A stretch of DNA of 64,000 nucleotides from Parvularcula sp. IMCC14364 (GCF_030758415.1 NZ_CP132334.1:2120001-2184000); one strand, 5' to 3'. Counted from the first letter of the stretch, positions 1 through 9,474 are shown. Notes: generated by a model from the letters alone, not told the origin. Numbers and translations: made by a program.

Positions 1-919
1 TCCTAATGGCTTCCAGTTCATTACACCAACGGTTGGCCTGCCAAATGCGTTCGAGTCCAATACTTCAAACGATAGCAATACTGACTTTACCATCCGTCTT
101 GCTTACGACCTGAACGATAACATCAATGTCTATGGTAGTTATGCGACAGGCTACAAGCCAACTTCATGGAACCTTTCCCGTGACTCACAGCCAACAGCGG
201 CCGACCTTGCTACTTTGCGTGCCAATGGTGTGAATACATCAGACAATCTGGCCGGCGGAACGCGTTTCGCTGGTCCTGAAGAAGCTGAAGTATTTGAACT
301 TGGCTTGAAGGCAACTTGGGACAAAGGGTCCGTAAACATTGCAGTCTTTGACCAGATCCTTGAGGGCTTCCAGTCAAATGCTTTCGTCGGTACAGCTTTC
401 ACTCTGACAAATGCGGAAGAGCAATCTGTTAAGGGTGCTGAAATTGACCTGACACTGTTCCCGACAGAGAACCTTGTGCTTGGTTTCTCCGGCACGTTCC
501 TCGATCCGGTCTACGATACGTTCACGAACTCTGCCAGCGGTGACATCTCCGGCACACAACCTGGCGGTATTCATGAAACCAGCATCTCCACATCAGCGAC
601 GTGGAACTGGGAGCGTGGTGATTACACTGGCTTCGTACGCGGTGACTACCAGTACGAAAGTGATGTGGCCTACACTGACGAAGGCAGTGGCCTAGCACTT
701 CTCGTTGCAGGTACTGAGTTCGATACGCGCAGCACGAACACCGTAAATGCCAGTGTCGGCATCTCACGCGGCAACATCGACGCAACATTCTTTGCCCGGA
801 ACCTGTTCCAGGACGAGTATATCACGACGATTTTCCCGACAACGGCACAAGCTGGCAGCGTCAATGGGTATCCAAACCAGCCACGCACATATGGCGTGAC
901 TGTACGCGCAAACTTCTAA
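1..919 (+). CDS. TonB-dependent receptor, C-terminal part
   Basis: The reading frame is open from base 2, so this is the 3' part of a gene that starts outside the window; the internal ATG at 215 is not the start. About 305 residues are visible. They show the alternating aromatic/polar beta-strand pattern of an outer-membrane 22-strand barrel, with a typical YGSYATGYKP strand near the left edge. The C-terminus is Y-G-V-T-V-R-A-N-F, the terminal aromatic expected for BAM-dependent outer-membrane proteins. The family imports siderophores, glycans or other large ligands using TonB-ExbBD energy. The plug domain and TonB box are not visible, so the ligand cannot be guessed. A strong intrinsic terminator follows directly. 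Confidence 0.9.
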   Translation, partial: PNGFQFITPTVGLPNAFESNTSNDSNTDFTIRLAYDLNDNINVYGSYATGYKPTSWNLSRDSQPTAADLATLRANGVNTSDNLAGGTRFAGPEEAEVFELGLKATWDKGSVNIAVFDQILEGFQSNAFVGTAFTLTNAEEQSVKGAEIDLTLFPTENLVLGFSGTFLDPVYDTFTNSASGDISGTQPGGIHETSISTSATWNWERGDYTGFVRGDYQYESDVAYTDEGSGLALLVAGTEFDTRSTNTVNASVGISRGNIDATFFARNLFQDEYITTIFPTTAQAGSVNGYPNQPRTYGVTVRANF

Positions 920-942
920 GCGCCCCACGATTCAAGAAAACG

Positions 943-974
943 AAACCGGTCAGAGCAATCTGGCCGGTTTTTTG
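943..974 (+). terminator. Intrinsic terminator after the TonB receptor
   Basis: An 11-bp stem (AACCGGTCAGA at 944-954 pairs with TCTGGCCGGTT at 959-969, one G-T pair) has a GCAA tetraloop and runs into six T. It lies 24 bases after the receptor stop codon and separates it from the MFS gene. Confidence 0.9.
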
Positions 975-1087
975 TTGTCTTGAATCGGGAGCAACTTGCC
1001 CTATTCTGATCTCCTGTTCCGGGGCAGCGACAGGGTTTCCTTTCCTGCAATCGGGTTCATCCTGCATTTCACTTCAGGGAGGGTCGG

Positions 1088-2308
1088 CTGGATACGCCCC
1101 CGCATAAACGCAGCATTCTGATATTCATCTGCCTGGTACTTTTCTTCGATGCCATGGGAGTGGCATTGATCCTGCCGGTCATGCCGGATCTGATTGGCGA
1201 GCTTTCCAGCCTGCCCAACAGCCGTGCTGCCGAAATTGCCGGCTATCTCCTGTTCACGTTCGCCATCATGCAATTCCTGTTCGCGCCGATCCTCGGGGCG
1301 TTGAGCGACCGGTTTGGCCGTCGGCCCGTATTGCTGCTGGCATTGCTCGGCTTCAGCATCGACTATTTCATTATGGCAGCGGCGCCGACGCTTCTGTGGC
1401 TGTTTGTTGCACGGGCGATCTCAGGGATTTGCGGCGCGACCTTCCCTGCGGCCAATGCCGCAATCGTGGATATATCAGCCCCGGGAGAACGGGCACGGAA
1501 TTTCGGCTTCACCGGCGGGGCAGTGGCCATCGGTTTTATCTTCGGTCCCGCCTTTGGCGGCTTTGTGGGTGAGTTCGGCCCGCGCCTGCCCTTCATCATC
1601 TCTGGCGTTCTGACCATGGCTGTCTGCCTCTATGGCTGGTTCAGATTTCCCGAAACCCTGCCACCGGAAAAAAGGCGCCGTTTTGACTGGCGCCGCGCCA
1701 ACCCGTTTGGCACCCTTGTCTCTGTCAGTCGCTATCCCCTGATCCTGCCCCTGTTACTGGCGCTGTTCCTGATTCAGTTTGCCAACCAGTCCTATGTCAG
1801 TGTCTGGTCGTTCTTCACCATCGAGGTGGCTGGCTGGTCCCCGTTCATGATCGGCGTCTCGGCTGGCCTGTATGGTCTGTGTATGGCTATCGTGCAGGGC
1901 GGGCTGACAGGACCTGTGATCAAACGCACGGGCGAGAACCGGGCCATCATCTTCAGTATGCTGGCCGGGATGATCGCCTTTATTGGCCTCGGCATCGCCG
2001 AGACCCCGGCAGAGATTTTCATCTGGATCATCGGTGGCAGTCTGTCCGGTTTTGTCTTCCCGGCTTTTCAGGCGCTGATGACCACGCGCATCCCTGAAGA
2101 CAGCCAGGGCGAATTGCAGGGCGCGCTTGCCAGTTCGTTCGGTCTGGCAACGATTATCGGCCCCCTGATGATGTCGCAGATATTCGGCAGTTTCACCCGT
2201 GGCGAGGGCGCCTATCTGCCGGGCGCACCGTTCCTGGCGGCAGCGGTGCTTGTGATGCTGGCACTACTGGTGTTCCTGCTGGCACGTCGCCGACTGAAAG
2301 ACAGATAA
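1088..2308 (+). CDS. MFS exporter, TetA/TCR-like
   Basis: Twelve-helix major facilitator of the drug:H+ antiporter type. The signature loop between helices 2 and 3, GALSDRFGRRPVLL, is motif A, and the first helix carries the D-A-M-G-x-A-L-I-L-P-V-M-P pattern seen in TetA-class exporters. The first ATG (1154) would cut helix 1 in half. The frame is open upstream, and a CTG at 1088 follows the ribosome site GGGAGGG (1077-1083) by four bases, giving about 406 residues and a full first helix. I therefore prefer the CTG start, inferred rather than proven. Substrate unknown: TetA-like proteins of environmental bacteria often do not confer tetracycline resistance. No tetR-like neighbour is present. 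Confidence 0.85.
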   Translation: MDTPPHKRSILIFICLVLFFDAMGVALILPVMPDLIGELSSLPNSRAAEIAGYLLFTFAIMQFLFAPILGALSDRFGRRPVLLLALLGFSIDYFIMAAAPTLLWLFVARAISGICGATFPAANAAIVDISAPGERARNFGFTGGAVAIGFIFGPAFGGFVGEFGPRLPFIISGVLTMAVCLYGWFRFPETLPPEKRRRFDWRRANPFGTLVSVSRYPLILPLLLALFLIQFANQSYVSVWSFFTIEVAGWSPFMIGVSAGLYGLCMAIVQGGLTGPVIKRTGENRAIIFSMLAGMIAFIGLGIAETPAEIFIWIIGGSLSGFVFPAFQALMTTRIPEDSQGELQGALASSFGLATIIGPLMMSQIFGSFTRGEGAYLPGAPFLAAAVLVMLALLVFLLARRRLKDR

Positions 2309-2320
2309 CCTGGCTGCTGC

Positions 2321-2920
2321 TCAGCCCTCATAACCCCAGGCATCAGGCGGCAAAACCACGGGGTTCTCGAGATCAAACTCGACCCGGAAAAACCTGTTCG
2401 GGCGCGACAGTTCATAGGCAAAAATATCCCCAAGCGACATTTCCATCGCCCAGACATTATCGACCGAGACATCCAACCCCTCTCGCTCGAACAGATCCTT
2501 CGAATACATATCCGCCGGAAATTCCTGCCGCTGCGCGGTGCCATCTGTCACGGTATCGCCGCCATATTGTGTAACGGCATCTTCGCTGCCATCCTCATGT
2601 CGGTGATCATGTTTCAGTCGCAAGCCATTGGAATTGCGCGTAATTATCCAGGTGCGTGAATGGTCATCCGCCACATGCAACGGGATGCGTATGACATTTT
2701 CCTCGCAATCCCGCACATGCATGACGACGCGCCGCACGTCCCAGTCACTGCCGATGTCCACCTCATCATCGCTGACCATCTGCCCTTCAAAGGCCTGACC
2801 ACAGAGGGTGAACAGACTGTCAAAGAAGGCCGTTTGCCCGGTAGGCAACGTCCCCGTCCCGGCGTCACAGGCCTGAAGGCTGGCAGAGGCAAAAAGCATT
2901 GGCGCGAATATTTTTTTCAT
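2321..2920 (-). CDS. Predicted lipoprotein of unknown function
   Basis: A 199-residue protein with a short signal peptide (MKKIFAPMLFASASLQAC) ending in a lipobox-like L-Q-A-C, so it is probably anchored to a membrane by Cys18. The mature part is acidic and contains no domain I recognise. Further cysteines lie in the first half, near residues 38 and 73. It is convergent with the MFS gene (12 bases between stops) and follows the peroxiredoxin gene on the same strand, from which a terminator hairpin separates it. The signal peptide is directly visible; the function is open. Confidence 0.7.
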   Translation of the reverse strand: MKKIFAPMLFASASLQACDAGTGTLPTGQTAFFDSLFTLCGQAFEGQMVSDDEVDIGSDWDVRRVVMHVRDCEENVIRIPLHVADDHSRTWIITRNSNGLRLKHDHRHEDGSEDAVTQYGGDTVTDGTAQRQEFPADMYSKDLFEREGLDVSVDNVWAMEMSLGDIFAYELSRPNRFFRVEFDLENPVVLPPDAWGYEG

Positions 2921-2960
2921 CCAGAAGGCTTAGCACGCGAAACCCTAAGCATGAAACGCA

Positions 2961-2987
2961 AAAAGGCCGGCACAAGGCCGACCTTTT
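2961..2987 (-). terminator. Intrinsic terminator after the peroxiredoxin gene
   Basis: Read on the minus strand: AAAAGG, a G-T pair, then CGGC pair with GCCG and CCTTTT around a five-base loop, ending in a T run. It lies 27 bases past the peroxiredoxin stop codon. Confidence 0.75.
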
Positions 2988-3013
2988 CAGTCAGGCAGAT
3001 GCCAGACAGCAGT

Positions 3014-3553
3014 CTATGCAGCCGCTTTATGGGCTTCCTTGAGATAACCAAGCATGGTGTCCACATCGGACACTTCAAACGGGTCACCGTCTGCATTGTC
3101 ACAGAAATCAGGCTCGATGAACATTTTCTCCACGTCACCGTCATTGATGAACGCAGAATACCGCCATGAGCGCATCCCGAAGCCAAGATTGTCCTTGTCC
3201 ACGAGCATACCCATCTTGCGGGTGAACTCGCCAGAGCCGTCGGGCAGCAGGCGCACTTTTTCAACGCCCATATGCTTGCCCCACTGGTACATCACAAAGG
3301 CATCGTTGACGCTGAGGCAGACAATTTCATCCACGCCTTGAGCTTTCAATTCGTCAAACTTCTCCTCATAGCCAGGCAGGTGTGTGGAAGAACATGTCGG
3401 CGTAAAGGCGCCCGGCAATGCAAACAGCACGACTTTCTTGCCCTTGAACAGCTCCTCGCTGGTCACATCCTGCCAGCGGAACGGGTTCGGCCCTTCAACG
3501 CTTTCATCGCGGACACGGGTTCTGAATGTCACATTTGGCACTTTATTGATCAT
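3014..3553 (-). CDS. Peroxiredoxin, Prx5/AhpE-like
   Basis: Thiol peroxidase of 179 residues that reduces H2O2 and organic peroxides. The catalytic motif P-x3-T-x2-C is visible as Pro47, Thr51 and peroxidatic Cys54 (PGAFTPTC). The following SSTHLPGY and the later C-L-S-V-N-D-A-F-V-M-x-x-W are typical of the Prx5 group. These enzymes are cytoplasmic and usually recycled by glutaredoxin or thioredoxin. The start ATG at 3553 has a good ribosome site (AGAGGAA). Transcribed away from sqdB across a 270-base shared upstream region; no OxyR-type site was evident to me. Confidence 0.93.
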   Translation of the reverse strand: MINKVPNVTFRTRVRDESVEGPNPFRWQDVTSEELFKGKKVVLFALPGAFTPTCSSTHLPGYEEKFDELKAQGVDEIVCLSVNDAFVMYQWGKHMGVEKVRLLPDGSGEFTRKMGMLVDKDNLGFGMRSWRYSAFINDGDVEKMFIEPDFCDNADGDPFEVSDVDTMLGYLKEAHKAAA

Positions 3554-3768
3554 CTTGTTCCTCTTGGGTTTTGAAACTTACATAACGGAGATAGGAACGC
3601 CGCGCCCGAAAGTGAAATTCAAAATCATGGTATTTTGTATCGATTTTTCCGATCAAACTACGCAGCTATATCCTGTTTAACAGATAGGGCTGCGCGACCG
3701 AATGTGAAGGTTGCGTCACAATCCCGCTGCACCGCCTGTCCGTATCAGACAAAAGCGTTGAAGGCTGA

Positions 3769-3789
3769 GGTCACCTCTGTTAGGTGACC
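3769..3789. promoter_or_regulatory. Palindrome upstream of sqdB
   Basis: A perfect inverted repeat, GGTCACCT-CTGTT-AGGTGACC, ends 34 bases before the sqdB start codon. It could be an operator for a dimeric regulator or a leader hairpin; no T run follows, so it is not a standard terminator. Confidence 0.45.
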
Positions 3790-3823
3790 GAAACGAAATG
3801 CCTGACAGTTGAAGGGGTCTGAA

Positions 3824-4990
3824 ATGTCTAAAGTAATGGTTCTTGGTGGTGACGGTTTTTGTGGCTGGCCAACCAGTCTCTATCTATCGCGCCGTGGTCA
3901 TGATGTATGCATCGTCGACAATCTGTCACGCCGCAAGATCGACATTGAACTGGAAGTTGATTCCCTCACCCCGATCCGCCCGATCCACCAGCGCCTGGAC
4001 GTCTGGAAAGAACTGACAGGTAACGAGATCAGTTTTTACAACTTCACAGTTGGCGAAAATTATCACCGCCTGTTGACCCTCATCAAGGAATTCCAGCCAG
4101 ACGCGATCATCCACTTCGCCGAGCAGCGCGCTGCGCCCTACTCCATGAAATCAGCGCAGCACAAGCGCTACACGGTCATGAACAATCTGGGTGCAACCAA
4201 TGATGTGCTGGCGGCGATCGTTGAAGCGGGCATCGACACTCATGTCATCCACCTCGGCACCATGGGCGTCTATGGCTATGGCACAGCCGGCATGAAAATT
4301 CCGGAAGGCTATCTGAAGGTCAAAGTCGAGACCGATCAGGGCCTGGTCGATAACGAGATCCTTTACCCTGCCAATCCGGGGTCAATTTATCACATGACCA
4401 AGACCCAGGACCAGTTGCTGTTCCATTTCTACAACAAGAATGACGACATCCGCATCACTGATCTCCATCAGGGGATTGTCTGGGGCACCCAGACGGAAGA
4501 AACCGCGATGCATGATGATCTAATCAACCGCTTCGATTATGACGGCGATTACGGCACCGTGCTGAACCGCTTCCTGATGCAGGCAGCTGTGGAATATCCG
4601 CTCACGGTACACGGCACCGGCGGCCAGACACGCGCCTTCATTCATATTCAGGACACCTGTCGCTGTATTGAACTGGCCCTGGAGAACCCGCCCCAGAAAG
4701 GCGAGCGGGTGAACATCCTCAATCAGATGACGGAAACACACCGGGTGCGTGATCTCGCCAAGATGATTGCTGAAATGACGGGTGCAGAAATTTCCTATAT
4801 CGACAATCCGCGTAAAGAGGCTGACGAAAACGATCTGCATGTGGCAAATGATCGCTTTCTGGGTCTCGGTCTTTCACCGATCACACTTGATGAAGGCCTG
4901 ATGGAAGAGATCAAGACCATTGCCGGTGAATATGCCGGGCGCTGCGATAAGACCAAAATTCCGTGTGTCTCTCTCTGGAACCAGAAGTAA
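3824..4990 (+). CDS. sqdB: UDP-sulfoquinovose synthase
   Basis: Short-chain dehydrogenase/epimerase-type enzyme that makes UDP-sulfoquinovose from UDP-glucose and sulfite, the head-group donor for the sulfolipid SQDG. The NAD-binding start is V-L-G-G-D-G-F-C-G-W, and the catalytic triad Thr146 with Tyr189-x3-Lys193 is present. The family hallmark E-Q-R-A-A-P-Y-S-M is intact. The length (388 aa) is normal. The start at 3824 is preferred over an upstream in-frame TTG (3809) because GAAGGGG (3811-3817) lies at the right distance before it. Followed after 18 bases by an APS reductase that can supply sulfite. The glycosyltransferase that usually uses the product (SqdX or SqdD type) is not adjacent. 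Confidence 0.95.
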   Translation: MSKVMVLGGDGFCGWPTSLYLSRRGHDVCIVDNLSRRKIDIELEVDSLTPIRPIHQRLDVWKELTGNEISFYNFTVGENYHRLLTLIKEFQPDAIIHFAEQRAAPYSMKSAQHKRYTVMNNLGATNDVLAAIVEAGIDTHVIHLGTMGVYGYGTAGMKIPEGYLKVKVETDQGLVDNEILYPANPGSIYHMTKTQDQLLFHFYNKNDDIRITDLHQGIVWGTQTEETAMHDDLINRFDYDGDYGTVLNRFLMQAAVEYPLTVHGTGGQTRAFIHIQDTCRCIELALENPPQKGERVNILNQMTETHRVRDLAKMIAEMTGAEISYIDNPRKEADENDLHVANDRFLGLGLSPITLDEGLMEEIKTIAGEYAGRCDKTKIPCVSLWNQK

Positions 4991-5008
4991 CCTCCCGCGA
5001 GGACACGC

Positions 5009-5758
5009 ATGGTCGTCCGCACATTATCGGAGATTGAACGCGAGGAAGCTGTCGTTCGCCTGAACCGCGACTACAGCCGCGCGTCAGCCTTTGATGTGCT
5101 GTCGCACAGTATCAAGACGGAATTCCCCGGCAAAGTGTGTGTCGTTTCTTCCTTCGGCACTGAGTCGGCGCTTCTGCTGCACATTGTCGCACAGGTTGAT
5201 CCGAACGTGCCGGTGTTTTTCCTTGATACACGCAAACACTTTCCGGAAACGGATGAATATGTTGGAACGCTGACAGGGGCACTCGGCCTCAAGGATGTGC
5301 GGCGCATCTCACCAAACGAAGCGCACCTGATCGCGGATGACCCGGATGGCACCTTGCATGAGCGTGATACCGATCGCTGCTGCTATATTCGCAAAACCCT
5401 GCCCATGGTCCGGGTGCTGCAACCCTATACGGCCTGGATTTCCGGACGGAAGAGATTTCAGGGCGGCGAGCGTGCTGAACTGCAACTATTCGAAGCAGAA
5501 GACAAATGGATCAAGATAAACCCGCTGCACCGCACCAGTCAGGACGACATCAGGAAACATTTCGATGCCCTCAAACTGCCGCATCATCCATTGCGCTTTA
5601 ACGGCTACCCCTCTATCGACTGCGCGCCCTGCACTTCTCCCGTCGATGAAACAGATACAGACCCGCGTGCCGGACGCTGGGCAGGACAGGACAAAAGCGA
5701 GTGCGGCATCCACATCATAGATGGCAAAGTCGTGCGCGGCACGCCGGACAGTGAATGA
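5009..5758 (+). CDS. cysH: Assimilatory adenylyl-sulfate (APS) reductase
   Basis: PAPS/APS reductase of 249 residues that reduces adenylyl sulfate to sulfite with thioredoxin. The nucleotide-binding segment has S-S-F-G-T-E-S-A at 47-54. Two cysteine pairs, Cys124-Cys125 and Cys205-x2-Cys208, are the [4Fe-4S] ligands that mark the APS-using bacterial form rather than the cluster-free PAPS form. The C-terminal catalytic motif E-C-G-I-H (Cys232) is present. It sits 18 bases behind sqdB, likely co-transcribed, so sulfite would be made beside its user. No sulfite reductase, cysD or cysN is in the window. Confidence 0.93.
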   Translation: MVVRTLSEIEREEAVVRLNRDYSRASAFDVLSHSIKTEFPGKVCVVSSFGTESALLLHIVAQVDPNVPVFFLDTRKHFPETDEYVGTLTGALGLKDVRRISPNEAHLIADDPDGTLHERDTDRCCYIRKTLPMVRVLQPYTAWISGRKRFQGGERAELQLFEAEDKWIKINPLHRTSQDDIRKHFDALKLPHHPLRFNGYPSIDCAPCTSPVDETDTDPRAGRWAGQDKSECGIHIIDGKVVRGTPDSE

Positions 5759-5885
5759 GAGTGTGATTGAGGACAGCTATTTCAGCCCGCCTGCTGTTTT
5801 TGCGGTTGCGTCCTGCCCTGTGCACTGTCAAATAAATATACTATCCAGTTCGTAATACTAAGAAGCTTAACGCCGGAGAGTGGCC

Positions 5886-7334
5886 GTGTCTTTATTCAAC
5901 GCTGACACAAAACTGTTTTATTTTGACGACGCCGTTCAGAACAAGGTGTCCGGCTTGAACAGTGATGACCTGACTTTTCGCGCCTTTCGTGTCTCTGCCA
6001 ATGACAATGGCATCCTGACGGCGACGGAAGCTGACGGACAGGTGCACACATTCAACGCTGCGGCTGCGGGGGCTGTCGTCTTCCTGTCTGCAGCGGGCAG
6101 TAACGAGCCACTGGCCGAACAGGCAGCGACCCTCTGGACAAGTGCCGGTCTCACACCCCCGCCTGTTGTGAATGCATCCAGCGGTCGGGGCGCAGAATTG
6201 ACCCGCAGCATTCTCTCCACAGTCAATGCCCAGCTGGAGTCAGAACTTCAGGCAACCGCCACCGAGGCGATTTCTCTTGATCGCCAGATCGCGGTCCTGC
6301 GTGAGGAAGTCGAGAACCTGAAAATGCAGCTGGTCAAGAAAAGACTGGAAGAGCGCTTCACCGGGACACTGCCGATCCTCGCCTATGAGAACGATGCCAG
6401 CGGTTCAACCGTTGAATTGTCCAACACGCGCAGTGCAAAACAGATGCTGCCTTTTGCCGGCTCTTTGATAGTCGGCCTGGCCATACAACTGGCGCAGACA
6501 CCTGATTTCAGCAATGGCTATCTACGGGCCTCACTGGTTGCCCGGGAAGATGGCAAGACTTTGTGCCAATGGCAGATCCGCGAGAAACCAGCCCATGACC
6601 TGATTGCCCTGTCTATCGAGGAGCCGATCGCGCACAAATACCGCTATATAGACCTAGTTCTGGAATGGATGGGTACGGATGTTTCTGCCGTGTCCCTGAA
6701 ACTTGCCGAGTCAAAGGGTGATCCGGAAGGCTACCTGAAACTCTCTGACGACACGGACCTGTCAAAGCCGTTGATGTTGAAAGTCTGGACCGGCAACAGT
6801 TTCTCCCACGCAGAGATGTCTGACTGGGTATTCCAGCCAACGGCTATTGAAGAATTGGGGCGCGCTCTTCTGGCAAGGCCGATATCTGACAGTGTCCTCG
6901 CCAGCGCGAAAGTAACCATAGAGCGGGAATTCAACTTCCGCCTTTTCAACATTGATGATAGCGGCCTGATGCTGCACCCGACGCTACATGGCCCCTCCGT
7001 GGCAGATTTCGACCCGAAATGGACACGGCCCGTCAATGGCTTTTCCGCCGAGATCGTCAATCCCCACGAGGAAGCGCCAAAAGTCTCCTTTAATATGGTG
7101 ATTTCGGAAGAAGAGCTGAGCGGCGAGGATGTTATCGCCGTCACAGAAGGTCAGGATATTGACGGCGCTGTTGCCGCAGGCTGGAAGAACATGATCGGCG
7201 GCACACGCGGCGCGATCGAGCTGCATCTGGACAAGCCGCAACAGATCAGTCGCTGCTATCTGCTGACCAAAGTTGATGGTGACAGCGTCTCCCATGCGCA
7301 TGTCAGGTTCCGCAAACTTTCCCTGCTGATCTGA
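5886..7334 (+). CDS. Unknown coiled-coil protein of a glycan cluster
   Basis: About 482 residues without a family I can name with confidence; it may belong to the uncharacterised DUF6212-type proteins that accompany glycosyltransferases, but that is a guess. There is no signal peptide or membrane helix. A clear heptad coiled coil lies near residues 110-158 (S-L-D-R-Q-I-A-V-L-R-E-E-V). The rest looks like beta-sandwich modules, similar to carbohydrate-binding folds. Of two in-frame GTGs (5880 and 5886), 5886 is preferred because GGAGAG (5875-5880) is five bases upstream of it. The stop codon lies two bases before the next glycosyltransferase gene, so the two are almost certainly co-translated and perhaps act together. 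Confidence 0.7.
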   Translation: MSLFNADTKLFYFDDAVQNKVSGLNSDDLTFRAFRVSANDNGILTATEADGQVHTFNAAAAGAVVFLSAAGSNEPLAEQAATLWTSAGLTPPPVVNASSGRGAELTRSILSTVNAQLESELQATATEAISLDRQIAVLREEVENLKMQLVKKRLEERFTGTLPILAYENDASGSTVELSNTRSAKQMLPFAGSLIVGLAIQLAQTPDFSNGYLRASLVAREDGKTLCQWQIREKPAHDLIALSIEEPIAHKYRYIDLVLEWMGTDVSAVSLKLAESKGDPEGYLKLSDDTDLSKPLMLKVWTGNSFSHAEMSDWVFQPTAIEELGRALLARPISDSVLASAKVTIEREFNFRLFNIDDSGLMLHPTLHGPSVADFDPKWTRPVNGFSAEIVNPHEEAPKVSFNMVISEEELSGEDVIAVTEGQDIDGAVAAGWKNMIGGTRGAIELHLDKPQQISRCYLLTKVDGDSVSHAHVRFRKLSLLI

Positions 7335-7336
7335 TC

Positions 7337-9466
7337 ATGCAACCGGCCGTACAGATAGAGCATGACCGGCCGGTGGGCATGGTCATCACCGCCTACAAGA
7401 TGGGCACTGTGCTGACGGATACGATCAACTCACTCCTGCATCAGCAGGACATTGATCTGGCAGCACTGGTCCTGATTGTTGATGGTTGCCCAATGACCGA
7501 AACAACAGGCAGGATCTGCCAGCGTTATGCCCGGGCACTACCGGGGAAATTTCACTACATCTGGCTTGAAAATGGCGGCGTCTCCCGCGCCCGCAATGTT
7601 GGCGTAAAATGGATACTCGACAATTTCAGCGACGTGGAAGGTATTTTCCTGCTGGATGGGGATGATCTGGTTACTGAGCGTTGTGTTGCAACGTCCTTTG
7701 ACACCCTGAAAGAAGGGCGGAAAAATACTGCCACCAACGGGTCTGCCGGTTGGGTTGTCATGGATCAGATACAGTTTGGACACGCCGCAAACTCCCTCTC
7801 CTACCCGACCCAATTTCGCGCCATGCGCTGGCTCGGCTCAAACCTGAGCCCCCCAAGCGGTCTGATCTCTCGCGAGATGTTTGAGGCAGGTGTTCTCTGG
7901 GATGAGTCCATGCGGCAAGGCATTGAGGACTGGGAATACTGGTACACCGCCATGGATCGTGGTTTCTACAGCGTAAAAAACCCGGATGCCTATCTGAAAT
8001 ACCGGCGCCTGACAGGCAACCGCTCCTCGCTCAATCGCAGCAAGGATGCGCTGACCAAGGATTATGTGCGCGGCAAACACGCCGACCTTCTGCACGTCCG
8101 GCATTTTCTTGCAGAAGAACAGGAAACATTTCCGCGCTGGGCTCTGTTTGAGGGAACGGCTTCAAGCTGGAAGCTGTTTTCCAACCCGGAATACGGGTTT
8201 GCAACTGTTCCTGCCACTGCCTTTGCTGAGGCTGTCACGAGCCGATATGCCAAGGACTATCATTCAGCCTACATCATTGACCCGTACTTCCCGGACCTTC
8301 TCGCGTTTATGGATGACAGTGTTGTCCGCCTGCTGTCAGAAACTGGCCTGCTAAAAAGCGTGCTGTATGAAGCAGAAGCTGCACTCCTGAAATCAGGGAT
8401 TTGCGCGCTGAACATTCTCACAACAGATGAAACAGACGCGGCCGGGCATCCCCAGACCACGTTGCGTTTGACTGACATAAAAGCCTCGCCTGCCGATCAT
8501 CATGCACAGGGTCTGTTTTTCTCCGTCGGGCACTTTCATGAGCGTGCAGAGAAGTCGACGGCACATTCTGCTCTCAGCAATGTCGCCAGAGCGTTTACCG
8601 AAGTACAGACACTGACAAAAATTACCGTGGAACTGCCCGCACAACATACGGCCCTGCACAACCTGAAAGCGGTCAACAGTCTGCAGGTCATGAGCCTGTT
8701 CGCTGACGCCTTCACGGCCCTGCGGGTGGAAAGCCCACCCAGCAAACTCATGCAGGACAATTACAATGTCTGTGGTCAGGACAAGGCCAAGCACCATACG
8801 CTTGGAGCGGAGCTTTTCGGCGTCTGGCCCGTTCTGCCCGCTGGCACGAGTGAAACCTCCAGAGATGTGGCACTCCTTCTGCCTGAACAGGTCGACGCTG
8901 CCTTGCAGGAAACGGTGACAGCTCTTTTCAACAGGCCGGAAGAGATCCGCTATCATCTGGTATCGATCGGTGACACCCTGTCAGGTCTGCCGGATGACCT
9001 TTTGGAGAAATCAGCTTCGCGCATCTTTTTGCGCATCAATGCGGACGCCTGGACCCCCGGGCATACCATGAATTATTATGGGTTGCCTTTATACGAACGA
9101 ATTCCGCTGCACCTGCAGGAGCCGGTGATCGGGCGCCTTGCCGACATGAGCGCGACTGTCAACTTTGCCGGACCCATGCTTTCCGGTCCCTTGATGGCCC
9201 TGCGCAAGACGGGGTGCATGAATTTCCTTCTGTATCATCCTGATGCGGATATATCCGTCCTGTCTGATTTTTATCCGTCCAGCGCCGGCAAGGCAGCCTT
9301 GCGCGATCCATATGCAGTACAAGCTTACACTGGCGCCTATACTTCCATTGTCACGCTGGACCAGAAAGCGGCAGACAAACTGGAAGCAGCAGGCATTACA
9401 CCGCTGATTATCGGCTATGGCTTTGACGGGATATTCACTGAAATCATGGCAGAAGACACGAATTAA
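7337..9466 (+). CDS. Bipartite GT2-family glycosyltransferase
   Basis: A 709-residue protein. The N-terminal 250 residues are a GT-A (family 2) domain: a V-I-T-A-Y-K-M start strand, the D-G-D-D metal-binding motif in place of classical DxD, and G-I-E-D-W-E-Y-W carrying the probable catalytic base. The C-terminal 400 residues look like a second, GT-B-like or scaffold domain and have no motif I can assign. No membrane segment is visible, so it is cytoplasmic or peripheral. The sugar is unknown. It begins two bases after the coiled-coil gene and is convergent with a second protein of the same layout. Confidence 0.85.
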   Translation: MQPAVQIEHDRPVGMVITAYKMGTVLTDTINSLLHQQDIDLAALVLIVDGCPMTETTGRICQRYARALPGKFHYIWLENGGVSRARNVGVKWILDNFSDVEGIFLLDGDDLVTERCVATSFDTLKEGRKNTATNGSAGWVVMDQIQFGHAANSLSYPTQFRAMRWLGSNLSPPSGLISREMFEAGVLWDESMRQGIEDWEYWYTAMDRGFYSVKNPDAYLKYRRLTGNRSSLNRSKDALTKDYVRGKHADLLHVRHFLAEEQETFPRWALFEGTASSWKLFSNPEYGFATVPATAFAEAVTSRYAKDYHSAYIIDPYFPDLLAFMDDSVVRLLSETGLLKSVLYEAEAALLKSGICALNILTTDETDAAGHPQTTLRLTDIKASPADHHAQGLFFSVGHFHERAEKSTAHSALSNVARAFTEVQTLTKITVELPAQHTALHNLKAVNSLQVMSLFADAFTALRVESPPSKLMQDNYNVCGQDKAKHHTLGAELFGVWPVLPAGTSETSRDVALLLPEQVDAALQETVTALFNRPEEIRYHLVSIGDTLSGLPDDLLEKSASRIFLRINADAWTPGHTMNYYGLPLYERIPLHLQEPVIGRLADMSATVNFAGPMLSGPLMALRKTGCMNFLLYHPDADISVLSDFYPSSAGKAALRDPYAVQAYTGAYTSIVTLDQKAADKLEAAGITPLIIGYGFDGIFTEIMAEDTN

Positions 9467-9474
9467 CCGCGCGT

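Noticed and set aside
215-919. ATG at 215 as the start of the TonB receptor
   Set aside because: The frame is open to the window edge and upstream residues fit the barrel; it is only an internal methionine.
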